A DNA stretch of 32,068 nt, taken from contig WASQ01000035.1 in NCBI GenBank assembly GCA_009712185.1, positions 1 to 32,068 of the forward strand, in the 5' to 3' direction. Shown piece by piece: positions 8,384 to 15,967 of this stretch. Under the pieces are notes generated by a model, which saw nothing but the letters and a program-made list of their open reading frames with translations, was not told the DNA's origin and did not search any database. The position numbers and the translations under genes were made by a program. Position 1 is the stretch's first letter; each line of letters begins with the position of its first letter. The DNA is from Telmatospirillum sp. (lineage in GTDB: Bacteria; Pseudomonadota; Alphaproteobacteria; Rhodospirillales; Magnetospirillaceae).

Positions 8384-8510
8384 CGTCCGCCACCCCGTGA
8401 CAGCGCTTTGATGCGGCAGGCCCGGCCGGAACCTCCGACCGTCCGTGCCACCCCGGACGCCTCCGGTCCGCCGCGCTGCCCACCACAACGGGAAGACGAA
8501 GGATTACCGG

Positions 8511-9662
8511 GTGGAATATAAACTTATACTCGCATACTCCCGACTGTTGCCGCAACGCCCCGCGTACAATCGGAGGGAAGCATCCGGCGATCCGCCGATC
8601 GATTGGCCCCGGCTCCTCCGGCTGGCGGGACGTCATGGCCTTCTTCCTCTGATGACCCGATCCCTTGGCCTTTGCCCGATCGCCGGACAGCCCCGGGATC
8701 TCGAGAAAACCCTGGCTGACAAAGTGAAACCGGGATTGGGTCGCGCCATCCGGCATGCGGCCGAGCTGATCCGGGTGGCCGGGGCGCTGGAGACCGCCGG
8801 CGTTCCCGTCCTGTCGTTGAAAGGGCCGCTGGAGGCGGTCCGGATTTATGGCGACATCGGACTGCGCCCGGTCCGCGACATCGACCTCTACGTCCGCCCC
8901 GCGGACGCGGGCCGGGCGGGGCGCCTGCTGGGCGGCCTGGGGTACCGGCCGCTGGTACCCGAAATCGCCGCCCGGCTGGGCCGCGCGTGGATCGCGCCCG
9001 GCCAGGCGCCGTTTCGCAACGCCTCCGCGGCGACGGCGCTGGATCTGCATTGGCGCCTCGCCGAGACGTCGCGTCCGCTGTTCGACATGGATCGCGCCAT
9101 CTCACTGAGAACGGAACGCTCCTTTGAAGGGGCGCGACTTCATACCCTGCCGGACGAGGCCCGGTTCCTGCATCTGTGCCAGCATGGCAGCAGCCATGGC
9201 TGGTCCCGTCTGATCTGGCTTTGCGACATCGCCGAAATCCTGCGCAACGGCGATACCGGGGATGCCGGACGGATCCGGTCCCTCGCCCGCGCATCCGGCC
9301 AGGAACGGGGATTGCTGCTGGCATGCCACCTGGCGGCGACACTGCTGGACGCCCCGTTGCCCGCCGCCCTCGCCGACGCACTTCAGCCGGACGGCGGGAT
9401 CGGTGACATGGCCCGTCGCATCACGCGGGACGGAGACCGGGACGCTGCACCGGACCGACCGGATACCCTGGCCGCCCGGTACCGGTCGCTGCGACGGCAA
9501 CTCTGGCTGCAAGACGGCGTCTCCGCCCGCGCCGGCCTGCTGTGGCGACGGCTGCTCCCGGCCGCCCGCGACCTTGCCGGCAAAGGCCCGCAACCGGTCC
9601 CCGTGGCCCTGCTGCGACGGATGATCCGGCTTCTTGCGCTCCCCCTCCGGAGAACGCCATGA
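8511..9662 (+). CDS. Nucleotidyltransferase-family protein (NTP_transf_5 type), lasso-cluster tailoring candidate
   Basis: About 383 residues. The diagnostic block is LSLKGPLEAVRIYGDIGLRP followed by VRDIDLYV (about 102-128), the core of the uncharacterised nucleotidyltransferase family often linked to lasso-type RiPP and EPS clusters; the DxD of the nucleotidyltransferase fold is D122 and D124. Downstream, HLCQHGSSHGWSRLIWLCDIAEIL is also typical of this family. The GTG at 8511 is preferred because GAAGGA (8498-8503) lies seven bases upstream; the longer reading from 8445 has no such site. The stop overlaps the start of the ABC transporter (ATGA), showing translational coupling. Family members sit with HprK-like kinases in paeninodin-type clusters, where a modification of the phosphorylated peptide has been suggested. 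The actual substrate here is unknown. Confidence 0.85.
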   Translation: MEYKLILAYSRLLPQRPAYNRREASGDPPIDWPRLLRLAGRHGLLPLMTRSLGLCPIAGQPRDLEKTLADKVKPGLGRAIRHAAELIRVAGALETAGVPVLSLKGPLEAVRIYGDIGLRPVRDIDLYVRPADAGRAGRLLGGLGYRPLVPEIAARLGRAWIAPGQAPFRNASAATALDLHWRLAETSRPLFDMDRAISLRTERSFEGARLHTLPDEARFLHLCQHGSSHGWSRLIWLCDIAEILRNGDTGDAGRIRSLARASGQERGLLLACHLAATLLDAPLPAALADALQPDGGIGDMARRITRDGDRDAAPDRPDTLAARYRSLRRQLWLQDGVSARAGLLWRRLLPAARDLAGKGPQPVPVALLRRMIRLLALPLRRTP

Positions 9663-11413
9663 ACCCGGCGCCCGCCACCGGCATTCCGGCGCTGATAGCG
9701 ACAACGGCGCAACACGGCCGCGCCCGGCTGGCCGCCATCGCCCTGATCACGCTTCTGTCGGCAGCCGCCGAAGGCGCCGGACTGGTCCTGATGGTTCCAC
9801 TGCTGCGGATCCTGGGCGTCGGCCCGATCACGCCCCATGACACCGGTCTCGGAGTCGTCCTCGCCGGATATCTGATCCTGGTGGCCTGCGCCGCCCTGTC
9901 CACCCGGGCCAGAACGGTTTCGATCCATGCTCTGCGGATCGAGCTTGTGGACGATCTCAAATGCCGGCTGCACGACGCTCTGTTGCGGCTGGACTGGGCG
10001 GTCTTCCAGTCGCTCAGGGGGTCGGATGTGACAGACGTTCTGTCCGCCGATCTGAACCGGACCGGACAATGCGTCGAACGGCTGGCGGCGCTGCTGGCCG
10101 GTACCGGGACCGCCGCCATCAGTCTCGGGATCGCGACCGTCCTGTCACCGGCTCTGACCCTGGCGGCCCTGACGCTCTTTATCGCCCTGACCCCGATCCT
10201 GAGGCGGCAGAGCCGGCGCGCCGTCGATTTCGGCCGCCGGGAGACCGGGGCGTCCCGGTCCGCCCAGGCGATCGTCGCGGATGACCTGACCGGACTGCGG
10301 CTGATCCGCGGATTTGGCGCCGAACAGGATCGGAGCGACCGTTACCGGTCCGCTCTGGCCGGCCAGCGCCGGTTGCAGATGGATTTCCTGAAGGAGGCGG
10401 CCAACGCCGACAGTCTGGTCCGCGCCCTGGCGGTCGCCGCATCCGCAACAGGGCTGGTGATCGCGATCCGGATTTTCGGCATGGAGACGGCCCGCGCCCT
10501 GGTCTTCCTTCTCGCTTTCGGACGCATGGCTCAGGCCATCGCGCGGTTGCAGGACGGCTGGCGGCGGGTCGCCAATTTGCTGCCCTCCTTCGAGGCAGCG
10601 ATCATGCTTCTGAACGAATGGACGGCACGGGCTGAACCGCCGGCAGGTCCGCCACCGCCGGCTCCGTCACGCGATATCCGGCTTTGCCGGGTCAGCCTGC
10701 GGCGGGGCAGGACCCAGGCCCTGTCGGAGATCGACGCTGTTATCCCCGCCAACGCGATCACGGCCATCGCCGGGCCGTCCGGGGCCGGAAAATCCTCCCT
10801 TGCCGACATCCTGTTGGGCCTTTTACGTCCGGATACCGGCCAGATCCTCATCGACGGCCACCCTCTCGATCCCGGTTCCAGCGCCAACTGGCGACATCAT
10901 ATCGGCTATGTTCCGCAGGACAGCTTTCTGTTTCATGACAGCATCCGCGCCAATCTGCGTCTCGCCCGGCCCGACGCGACCGAGGAGGAGCTGTGGACCG
11001 CCCTGGATCTGGCGGCGGCGGCGGATATGGTCAGGGGCCTCCCGGACGGCCTGGACCATGTGGCCGGCGATCGCGGAGAACGGCTGTCGGGAGGTCAGAG
11101 GCAGAGACTGGCGCTGGCGCGGGCCCTGGTGCGCCGTCCGTCCGTGCTGATCCTCGATGAGGCGACGGCGGCGCTCGACGCGGGAACGGAGGACCGCATC
11201 CTGGACAGCCTCAGGAACCTGAAGCGGCAGATGACCATCGTGATCATTGCCCACCGTCCCCGGATGTTGCACGAAGCCGATCATCTGATTCTGCTCGACG
11301 GCGGCCGGGTCGCGGCCTGGGGGGCGGGCGCCGCCGGGCGGGGGCGGGCGGGGGGCGGGCGAGGGGGGGCGCCCCCCCCCCCCCCCGCGGTCGCGGCCGG
11401 GCCGGGAGTCTGA
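9659..11413 (+). CDS. ABC exporter (fused permease-ATPase), lasso peptide D-type
   Basis: A half-transporter with the membrane domain at the N-terminus and the ATPase at the C-terminus, about 584 residues, likely exporting the finished peptide. The membrane part has five to six helices. The ATPase shows Walker A AGPSGAGKSSLAD (about 371), Q-loop YVPQDSFLFHDSIRANLRLA, signature LSGGQRQRLALARAL, Walker B VLILDEATAALD and H-loop IIAHRP. There is no N-terminal peptidase C39 domain, as expected when a separate B2 protease is present. The ATG overlaps the nucleotidyltransferase stop by four bases. The last roughly 30 residues are abnormal: a Gly/Arg/Pro/Ala tail from a nearly pure G/C stretch with a 15-C run (11372-11386), which may be an assembly error. 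Confidence 0.9.
   Translation: MNPAPATGIPALIATTAQHGRARLAAIALITLLSAAAEGAGLVLMVPLLRILGVGPITPHDTGLGVVLAGYLILVACAALSTRARTVSIHALRIELVDDLKCRLHDALLRLDWAVFQSLRGSDVTDVLSADLNRTGQCVERLAALLAGTGTAAISLGIATVLSPALTLAALTLFIALTPILRRQSRRAVDFGRRETGASRSAQAIVADDLTGLRLIRGFGAEQDRSDRYRSALAGQRRLQMDFLKEAANADSLVRALAVAASATGLVIAIRIFGMETARALVFLLAFGRMAQAIARLQDGWRRVANLLPSFEAAIMLLNEWTARAEPPAGPPPPAPSRDIRLCRVSLRRGRTQALSEIDAVIPANAITAIAGPSGAGKSSLADILLGLLRPDTGQILIDGHPLDPGSSANWRHHIGYVPQDSFLFHDSIRANLRLARPDATEEELWTALDLAAAADMVRGLPDGLDHVAGDRGERLSGGQRQRLALARALVRRPSVLILDEATAALDAGTEDRILDSLRNLKRQMTIVIIAHRPRMLHEADHLILLDGGRVAAWGAGAAGRGRAGGGRGGAPPPPPAVAAGPGV
11329..11400. repeat. Low-complexity G/C tract at the 3' end of the ABC exporter gene
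   Basis: A stretch of almost only G and C, with several GGG runs separated by one base, a 7-G run (11363-11369), then CG and a 15-C run (11372-11386). It has G-quadruplex potential on the plus strand and can fold back on itself. It may be biological, but it is also where short-read assemblies most often fail. Confidence 0.6.
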
Positions 11414-11429
11414 GGGTGTGTATAAATCG

Positions 11430-11457
11430 GTGGCACCGGCATCCCTGCCGATGCCAC
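11430..11457. terminator. Hairpin between convergent ABC exporter and cyclase genes
   Basis: A 12-bp stem with one mismatch, left arm GTGGCACCGGCA, loop TCCC, right arm TGCCGATGCCAC. It sits in the 83-base gap between two converging genes, so it could end transcription from both sides. No clear U-run follows on either strand. Confidence 0.5.
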
Positions 11458-11496
11458 GGGTGGATTTCCTTCACACGCTCTTTTGCCGGCGGAGGA

Positions 11497-13428
11497 TCAG
11501 CCGTTTCCGCCCTCGAACCACAGAATGTAGCGAAGATGAAGGTAGGCGCGGACGGCATACCGCAGCCGGACCGAGGCGCCGTCATCCTCATCATCCTCTC
11601 CTCCCTCCCCCTGGCTGTCCGACAGCATCCGCCGCAGGCGGGCGGAATCCAGAAGAGGACGGGCACGGGCGTCTTCGTCAAGACGGTCCAGGTCATCGAG
11701 CAGCCGGGGCATCGTCCGCCGGATCATGCCGGCGAAATCCGGGATCAGGGGGATGTTGCCCCCCGGGCGGTCGCGGTATTCCGGCGGGAAATATCCGGAC
11801 AGCGCAACGCGGACCAGGGACCGCGACAGGCCGTCCCTGATATAGAGATCCTGGGGGATTGCCAGAGCCAGCTCGACCACTCTCCGGTCATGATAGGGCT
11901 CCGTCAGGCCCAGCCCATGAGCCGCCGGAAGGGTCCCGGCGGCCGTCGGCCGCGCCTGGAGCTGGCGCAGGGTCGACAGCATGGAGGCGCGCATCCGGAT
12001 CGGAATGGGATCGGAACCGGTCCCCGGCACCCCCATCGCCTTGGCCCGGCGCAACAGGTCCGGGGCCGCCGGAAACAGGGGGCCCCAGGGCGGCAGGCCG
12101 GCCCTCCCGCGTCTCCAGGCGGCAGTTACCGCGCGGGGAAGAACCGGAACCAGGACATCGCGTCGGAAAGTTCTCCACAGAGACTCCGGGACACGACGCC
12201 TGACAGCGGCGAATTCTTCCAGGAAACGGCCGATCCGTCCCGTCCAGAACAGGCGGGCAAGCGCCGCCTCGGCGCGCGGATTGAGGGTATAGTCGCCGCC
12301 GAAACCGTCCAGCAGCACCCTGGCCCCCCGGGTCCGGGCGGCTTTCAGGAGTTCATCGTGGGCATAGCCGACCGCGCCCGGCAACCCGTCCGCGATCATG
12401 AAGCGTCGTTCGGCGCCCGTGAAAATGTCACACCCCACCCGCGTCACATAGCAGGGATCGATGTGGGGCATTGCCTGACGACACAGCTCGACCCAATAGC
12501 GGGCACCCTTGGGATCGTCCGCGGGAACAGCGGGATCGACCGAGGTGATGGTGATCAACCGCCCGGGAGAATAGGCTGTGGCGGACCGCCAGGGTGCCGC
12601 AAGAGCGGCGATCGCCGCGCTGTCGAATCCCCCGCTCATCAGAAGGGCCGCCGGACGGTCGGTCCGTCTCAGCCGGCAGGCGACCGCCTCGCCGAGAACG
12701 CTGCGATAGGCCTCCCGGTAATAGGACTCGTGCTTTCCCTGATGATGCGCGGCCGGAGACGGCGACCAGTAGGACCGGCGTGTCACGGCGCCGTCACAGC
12801 CGGCTTCGACCGTTGATCCGCCGGGCACTCCCTCGATTCCGGCGAAAAGGGTGGACCCCGGTGGCGCCGCGGGATCGTTCAGCAGCGCCCGCGCCATGCC
12901 CTCCTCCGAAAGGGCGCGCGGGACCTCCGGCAAGGCCAGCAGGCCTTTGATTTCGGTCGCGAAGGCAAAAAAGCGGCCGCCCTGGTGAAAGAACAGCGGA
13001 CGCTGTCCCATGGGGTCGCGCGCCAGAAGGAGGCGTCGGCTCTCCCCGTCCCACAGGGCGAAAGCGAAATCTCCCAGGAGCCGGTCGACACAATCGCGCC
13101 CCCACCGCCGCCATGCCGCCAGCAACAACGCGCTGTCACCGAGACCGGCGAGATCGCGCGCCGGAATCGCGAGGGCCTCGGCCAGGTCCTCGCGATTATC
13201 GAGACGCAGGTCGGCCGCCAGCAGAATCGCCGGGGACTGAACCGGCTGACGGTCGAACCGGTCCTCCCGTGTCACGGCAAGGGCCAGATGCCCCATAACG
13301 ACCGGCCCCGCACACCGGACACGCCCTCCGTCGGGGCCGAGATGGGCCAGGGCACGCATCGGTCGCGCCACATCATCCGCCGAAGCAGGCCGGCCATCGC
13401 AGTGAAGGATGCCGCAAAGTCCACCCAT
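11497..13428 (-). CDS. Asparagine-synthetase-like lasso cyclase (C protein)
   Basis: Expected to adenylate the side-chain carboxyl of a core Asp/Glu and close the macrolactam with the core N-terminus. 643 residues. The N-terminal half is a class II glutaminase-like domain, but it begins MGGLCGILHCDG: the catalytic Cys that must be residue 2 in true AsnB is Gly, and Cys5 is out of register. Loss of glutaminase activity is expected in a cyclase that uses the peptide's own amine. The C-terminal synthetase domain has the PP-loop LLMSGGFDS (SGGFDS about 265-270). An acidic EGGEDDEDDG insert lies near the C-terminus. The ATG at 13428 has GGAAG upstream. It follows the precursor gene by 102 bases on the same strand, the usual A-C order. 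Confidence 0.88.
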   Translation of the reverse strand: MGGLCGILHCDGRPASADDVARPMRALAHLGPDGGRVRCAGPVVMGHLALAVTREDRFDRQPVQSPAILLAADLRLDNREDLAEALAIPARDLAGLGDSALLLAAWRRWGRDCVDRLLGDFAFALWDGESRRLLLARDPMGQRPLFFHQGGRFFAFATEIKGLLALPEVPRALSEEGMARALLNDPAAPPGSTLFAGIEGVPGGSTVEAGCDGAVTRRSYWSPSPAAHHQGKHESYYREAYRSVLGEAVACRLRRTDRPAALLMSGGFDSAAIAALAAPWRSATAYSPGRLITITSVDPAVPADDPKGARYWVELCRQAMPHIDPCYVTRVGCDIFTGAERRFMIADGLPGAVGYAHDELLKAARTRGARVLLDGFGGDYTLNPRAEAALARLFWTGRIGRFLEEFAAVRRRVPESLWRTFRRDVLVPVLPRAVTAAWRRGRAGLPPWGPLFPAAPDLLRRAKAMGVPGTGSDPIPIRMRASMLSTLRQLQARPTAAGTLPAAHGLGLTEPYHDRRVVELALAIPQDLYIRDGLSRSLVRVALSGYFPPEYRDRPGGNIPLIPDFAGMIRRTMPRLLDDLDRLDEDARARPLLDSARLRRMLSDSQGEGGEDDEDDGASVRLRYAVRAYLHLRYILWFEGGNG

Positions 13429-13530
13429 CGACAGGCTTCCCCCCCCTGCCGTACCGTTAAGGAGCCGGACCTCTAGGAATCCGGGCCGTCAGCCCCATCC
13501 CGGGACAAAGAAACAAGGGAATTCGTCCGG

Positions 13531-13695
13531 TCAGCTTGTCGTCGTGCTCGAAAGCCGGTGATCGGCTGTGTGAGCGAAGCCTTTGTTCCGGGTTGCCGCG
13601 GCTATTCCGTCCGACAGGATCACCCGGGGAGCCACCCAGGGCTTCTTTCCGGTGGACGTCCTGGCTGCACCATTATCACAATCTTTTGGTTCCAT
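13531..13695 (-). CDS. Lasso peptide precursor (A), 54 residues
   Basis: A small gene directly upstream of the cyclase. The leader (about residues 1-36) contains KKPWVAPRVILSDGIAAATR. W20-x2-P23 and T35, with P to T spaced by 12 residues, match the lasso leader pattern Y-x2-P...G...T-x that binds the PqqD-like B1 protein and marks the cleavage site. With the conserved Thr at -2, the core would be NKGFAHTADHRLSSTTTS: Asp45 is core residue 9, right for a nine-residue macrolactam. Asn as residue 1 is unusual; cleavage before Gly39 would give a Gly1-Asp7 ring instead. The C-terminal Ser and preceding Ser/Thr run suit a C-terminal kinase. The ATG at 13695 is the only plausible start; the ribosome site is weak. 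A sigma70-like promoter lies about 35 bases upstream. Confidence 0.8.
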   Translation of the reverse strand: MEPKDCDNGAARTSTGKKPWVAPRVILSDGIAAATRNKGFAHTADHRLSSTTTS

Positions 13696-13729
13696 GATCC
13701 CGATCTTCGCAACTTGGGCGCATGTTTTC

Positions 13730-13758
13730 GTTATAAACTTTTCCCCGACGGGCCGCAA
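13730..13758 (-). promoter_or_regulatory. Candidate sigma70-type promoter for the precursor-cyclase genes
   Basis: On the minus strand, a -35-like TTGCGG (13753-13758) and a -10-like TATAAC (13730-13735) are separated by exactly 17 bases. The predicted transcript would start near 13723 and give a leader of about 30 bases before the precursor ATG. Confidence 0.45.
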
Positions 13759-13967
13759 TGAAGCGACGGGGGCGAGACCAGAGGGCGAGACGAGGGGGGA
13801 GCGAGATTTAGGGCGGCGGGACGTGGAATGACGCCGGTCCCTGCCGGCGGCTCGGCTCAAAGGTTGGCGGAGCCTGGGCCGAAGCCTCATGGGCGACGAC
13901 CGGACGACCGATCCTGACAAAGAGAGCCTGAGCCCGGATCGGGACATCTTGCCAAATAAGCGAAAAT

Positions 13968-13994
13968 CACCTTGGATTTCATGACTTCAAGGTG
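13968..13994. promoter_or_regulatory. Inverted repeat, candidate operator
   Basis: CACCTTG (13968-13974) and CAAGGTG (13988-13994) form a perfect 7-bp dyad with a 13-base spacer. It ends 26 bases before the ATG of the Cys-rich gene, so a regulator bound here could control that gene. No binding protein can be named. Confidence 0.35.
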
Positions 13995-14020
13995 TGACAT
14001 CAAATCCGGGAGTGTCAGTC

Positions 14021-14842
14021 ATGGCGGAAGCGGATGACCCACGTTTCGACCTTATCGTCGCCGGGGCCAGCGTCGGCGCCAATCTCGATGACGCCATCGC
14101 CCGGGGACGTATCCTGCGGCTTGCCGACGGCGGACTGACCCTGGCGTCGCCGGAACCGCGACGAACGGCGGAAAACGGGGACGGCGAAGGTGTCGACCTG
14201 GGAGATGGCTTTCTGCATCGCCGGGGCGACTTCCGGCCCCATTGCGGATTCCTGAACGGACTGCTGTTCCACCATGCCTATCGCCAGACCCAGGTTCCGT
14301 TCGGATGCCGGACCTGCTTCAAGATCAAGATCGAGACCCATACCCTCCGGCAATTGATGGCCACGCGGGCCATCGCGGAGGACACGCCCTATTCGACGAA
14401 AAGCGGATCCGAGGCCGATCTCCCCACCAACGCCTGCCGTTACGCGACCTATCTTTATTTTTCCGGCCTGGATGCGGCGAGGCGCGCCTTTCCGGAACTC
14501 CGGCGACGGATCGATGACCACCCGGATCTCGGGACCGGGATCCAAATGGTGATCAAGCGCGGCTGCTCCAATTTCGAAAGGAAGTGCGGCCCTTCGGACC
14601 AATATCGCTTCGACCCCCGACAGGAAGCGCTGGAAGACGCCCTGCACCGGCGCTGGGTTAAGACACCCCGATCCGGACGGAACCCGGACACCACCCGTGC
14701 CATGACTCTGCTGGCGCTGGTAGCCATTGCCTACCGGATCGGCGACCCGACCTATCTCGACTTCACCGGCGGACGTCCCCTGCACACTCCGTTGGTCAGC
14801 TATCCGCCCGAGGAACCGGCGCCCGTCATGACTCCCGGCTGA
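14021..14842 (+). CDS. Cys-rich protein of unknown function inside the lasso cluster
   Basis: About 273 residues; the family is not recognised. Six cysteines are visible: C75 (PHCGF), C96 and C99 (GCRTC), C140 (NACR), C183 (RGCSNF) and C190 (KCGPSD), a pattern that could bind zinc or an iron-sulfur cluster. A central block (RTCFKIKIETHTLRQLM, then GIQMVIKRGCSNFERKCG) looks folded and conserved rather than low-complexity. No signal peptide or membrane helix is seen, so it is probably cytoplasmic. The ATG at 14021 follows GGGAG by eight bases; the GTG at 13994 is the rejected alternative. It is on the opposite strand to its neighbours and overlaps the B1 gene tail-to-tail by 17 bases. It could be a tailoring or regulatory protein or an unrelated insertion. 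Confidence 0.65.
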   Translation: MAEADDPRFDLIVAGASVGANLDDAIARGRILRLADGGLTLASPEPRRTAENGDGEGVDLGDGFLHRRGDFRPHCGFLNGLLFHHAYRQTQVPFGCRTCFKIKIETHTLRQLMATRAIAEDTPYSTKSGSEADLPTNACRYATYLYFSGLDAARRAFPELRRRIDDHPDLGTGIQMVIKRGCSNFERKCGPSDQYRFDPRQEALEDALHRRWVKTPRSGRNPDTTRAMTLLALVAIAYRIGDPTYLDFTGGRPLHTPLVSYPPEEPAPVMTPG

Positions 14843-15086
14843 TCGCCCCCCGCCGTTCGAGATCATCGAGGAAGGCCTCGACGTCCGCCTGGCAGGCATC
14901 GGCGCCGACCTCGTAATCGGCCATCAGATCGCGGCACAGATCCGGAAGAGAACGGGGGGTCTCCAGAAGGTCCCAGATTCTGGCGCCGATCTCATTGAGG
15001 CCGATGTAAGCGTTGTCGCCGACACTCATCATCACAAGGTCCCCGCCGACCCGGGCGGTCAGCCAGCCATCCCGTCGCCTGATCAT
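14826..15086 (-). CDS. PqqD-like RiPP recognition protein (lasso B1)
   Basis: An 86-residue PqqD-family protein: a short beta region (GWLTARVGGDLVMMSVGDNAYIGLNEIGARIWDLLE) followed by helices ending LDDLERRGAIS. This is the RiPP recognition element fold, which binds the precursor leader and presents it to the B2 protease. The NEIGARIWDLLE segment is the usual hallmark of the family. The ATG at 15086 overlaps the sulfotransferase stop by four bases (ATGA) and has GGAGGAGGG upstream, so the longer 138-residue reading is rejected. It is the last gene of a tightly coupled kinase-sulfotransferase-B1 unit. PqqD-like proteins also occur with HprK-like kinases in some EPS loci without lasso peptides, but the B2, cyclase and precursor genes here favour the lasso role. 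Confidence 0.87.
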   Translation of the reverse strand: MIRRRDGWLTARVGGDLVMMSVGDNAYIGLNEIGARIWDLLETPRSLPDLCRDLMADYEVGADACQADVEAFLDDLERRGAISRES

Positions 15087-15967
15087 CCGTTTCCCTCCTC
15101 CATTTTCCGGTAGCCCAGCCGCGCCATCATGGGTCCGTGGGCCATTTCGATGCGCCGGATCTGCCCGTCGGACAATTCCCCTTTCCAGCCGTCGCATGTT
15201 CCCCGGCGAAAGAACAATCCCGCCCTTCCGCTGTGCTGCCATTCCAGGAACCCTTTTTCGCGTTCCTGCGCCTGAAGCCGTGAGAAACTCGAATAGTCGA
15301 CGGCCCTCGCCAGAACCTCGTCGCTGACGGAAACGCCCGCGAAGGCAAGCGCGGCGCCGAACGCGGCGACCGGTTGCGTCGAGAGATCCTCGTACCGGAC
15401 CAGATGGACCGGGATGTCGCCCTGACCCAGCCAGCTTGCGACATGGCCGCTCCAGTCGAGAAGCCGTTGGCGCAGTTGACGCGTCTGGCCGCGCAGGCCG
15501 GACGACAGGGCGGCATCGCGGTCGTTCATCATCGAAATCGCCTCATCGACCGACAGGCGCAGGTGGTGGGCCAGGGAAGGAGCGACGGCGCGCGGATCGC
15601 GCACGATCACGATGGCGCCGGCCGCCGCCGCCGCTCCGCCCAGCAGAGGTTCCCCCCGCGAGGTTGCGAGATAGGCGTCGTGAACCTTGACGAACCGGGG
15701 ACGCGCCCGCTCATGCCCATCGCCCTCGAAGGCCGCCCAGGCCCGGTAGACGGCGGGCCGGAGGTCATCGATTTCATCAGCCGTCAGAAGGGATGTGTCG
15801 AGCAGCGTCATGCTTTCGAACAGTCCCCTGGCACTGGCGATTCCATCGCGATCCGGTGGATCGTTGATATCGATGGGACCGCCGCCGGCCTCCAGAGTGG
15901 CGAGCAGCATCCGGAACCAGGTGTTCCCGGATTTGGGATAGGAGGACAGCCACCAGGGCGCCGTCAC
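15083..15967 (-). CDS. PAPS-dependent sulfotransferase, lasso-cluster tailoring candidate
   Basis: About 294 residues. The PAPS 5'-phosphosulfate loop is YPKSGNTW (residues 10-17). The 3'-phosphate site is IVIVRDPRAVAPSLAHH, and the C-terminal RRGTCDGWKGELSDGQ resembles the RKG..GDWK element of cytosolic sulfotransferases. The enzyme should move a sulfo group from PAPS to a hydroxyl or amine. The start is the GTG at 15967, which overlaps the kinase stop (GTGA) after a GGGGGCGG stretch; longer readings are shadow extension. It is sandwiched with four-base overlaps between the kinase and B1 genes, so it is made in step with them. The peptide's Ser/Thr-rich tail is a reasonable acceptor, but an EPS sugar acceptor is also possible given the neighbouring locus. 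Confidence 0.85.
   Translation of the reverse strand: MTAPWWLSSYPKSGNTWFRMLLATLEAGGGPIDINDPPDRDGIASARGLFESMTLLDTSLLTADEIDDLRPAVYRAWAAFEGDGHERARPRFVKVHDAYLATSRGEPLLGGAAAAAGAIVIVRDPRAVAPSLAHHLRLSVDEAISMMNDRDAALSSGLRGQTRQLRQRLLDWSGHVASWLGQGDIPVHLVRYEDLSTQPVAAFGAALAFAGVSVSDEVLARAVDYSSFSRLQAQEREKGFLEWQHSGRAGLFFRRGTCDGWKGELSDGQIRRIEMAHGPMMARLGYRKMEEGNG

Larger units (their letters stand above)
13696..14020. other. 325-base non-coding gap between precursor and Cys-rich gene
   Basis: No convincing gene is present. It holds the candidate precursor promoter (minus), a purine-rich G/A stretch around 13765-13825, and an inverted repeat (13968-13994) next to the start of the plus-strand Cys-rich gene. 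The minus-strand frame that runs through the gap upstream of the precursor ATG is open, but it has no start with a ribosome site and is rich in Arg/Ser like other shadows. Confidence 0.55.

Noticed and set aside
13696-13947. N-terminal extension of the lasso precursor frame to 138 residues
   Set aside because: The upstream part is Arg/Ser/Pro-rich shadow sequence with no ribosome site, and a promoter-like pair lies inside it. Lasso precursors are normally 40-60 residues.
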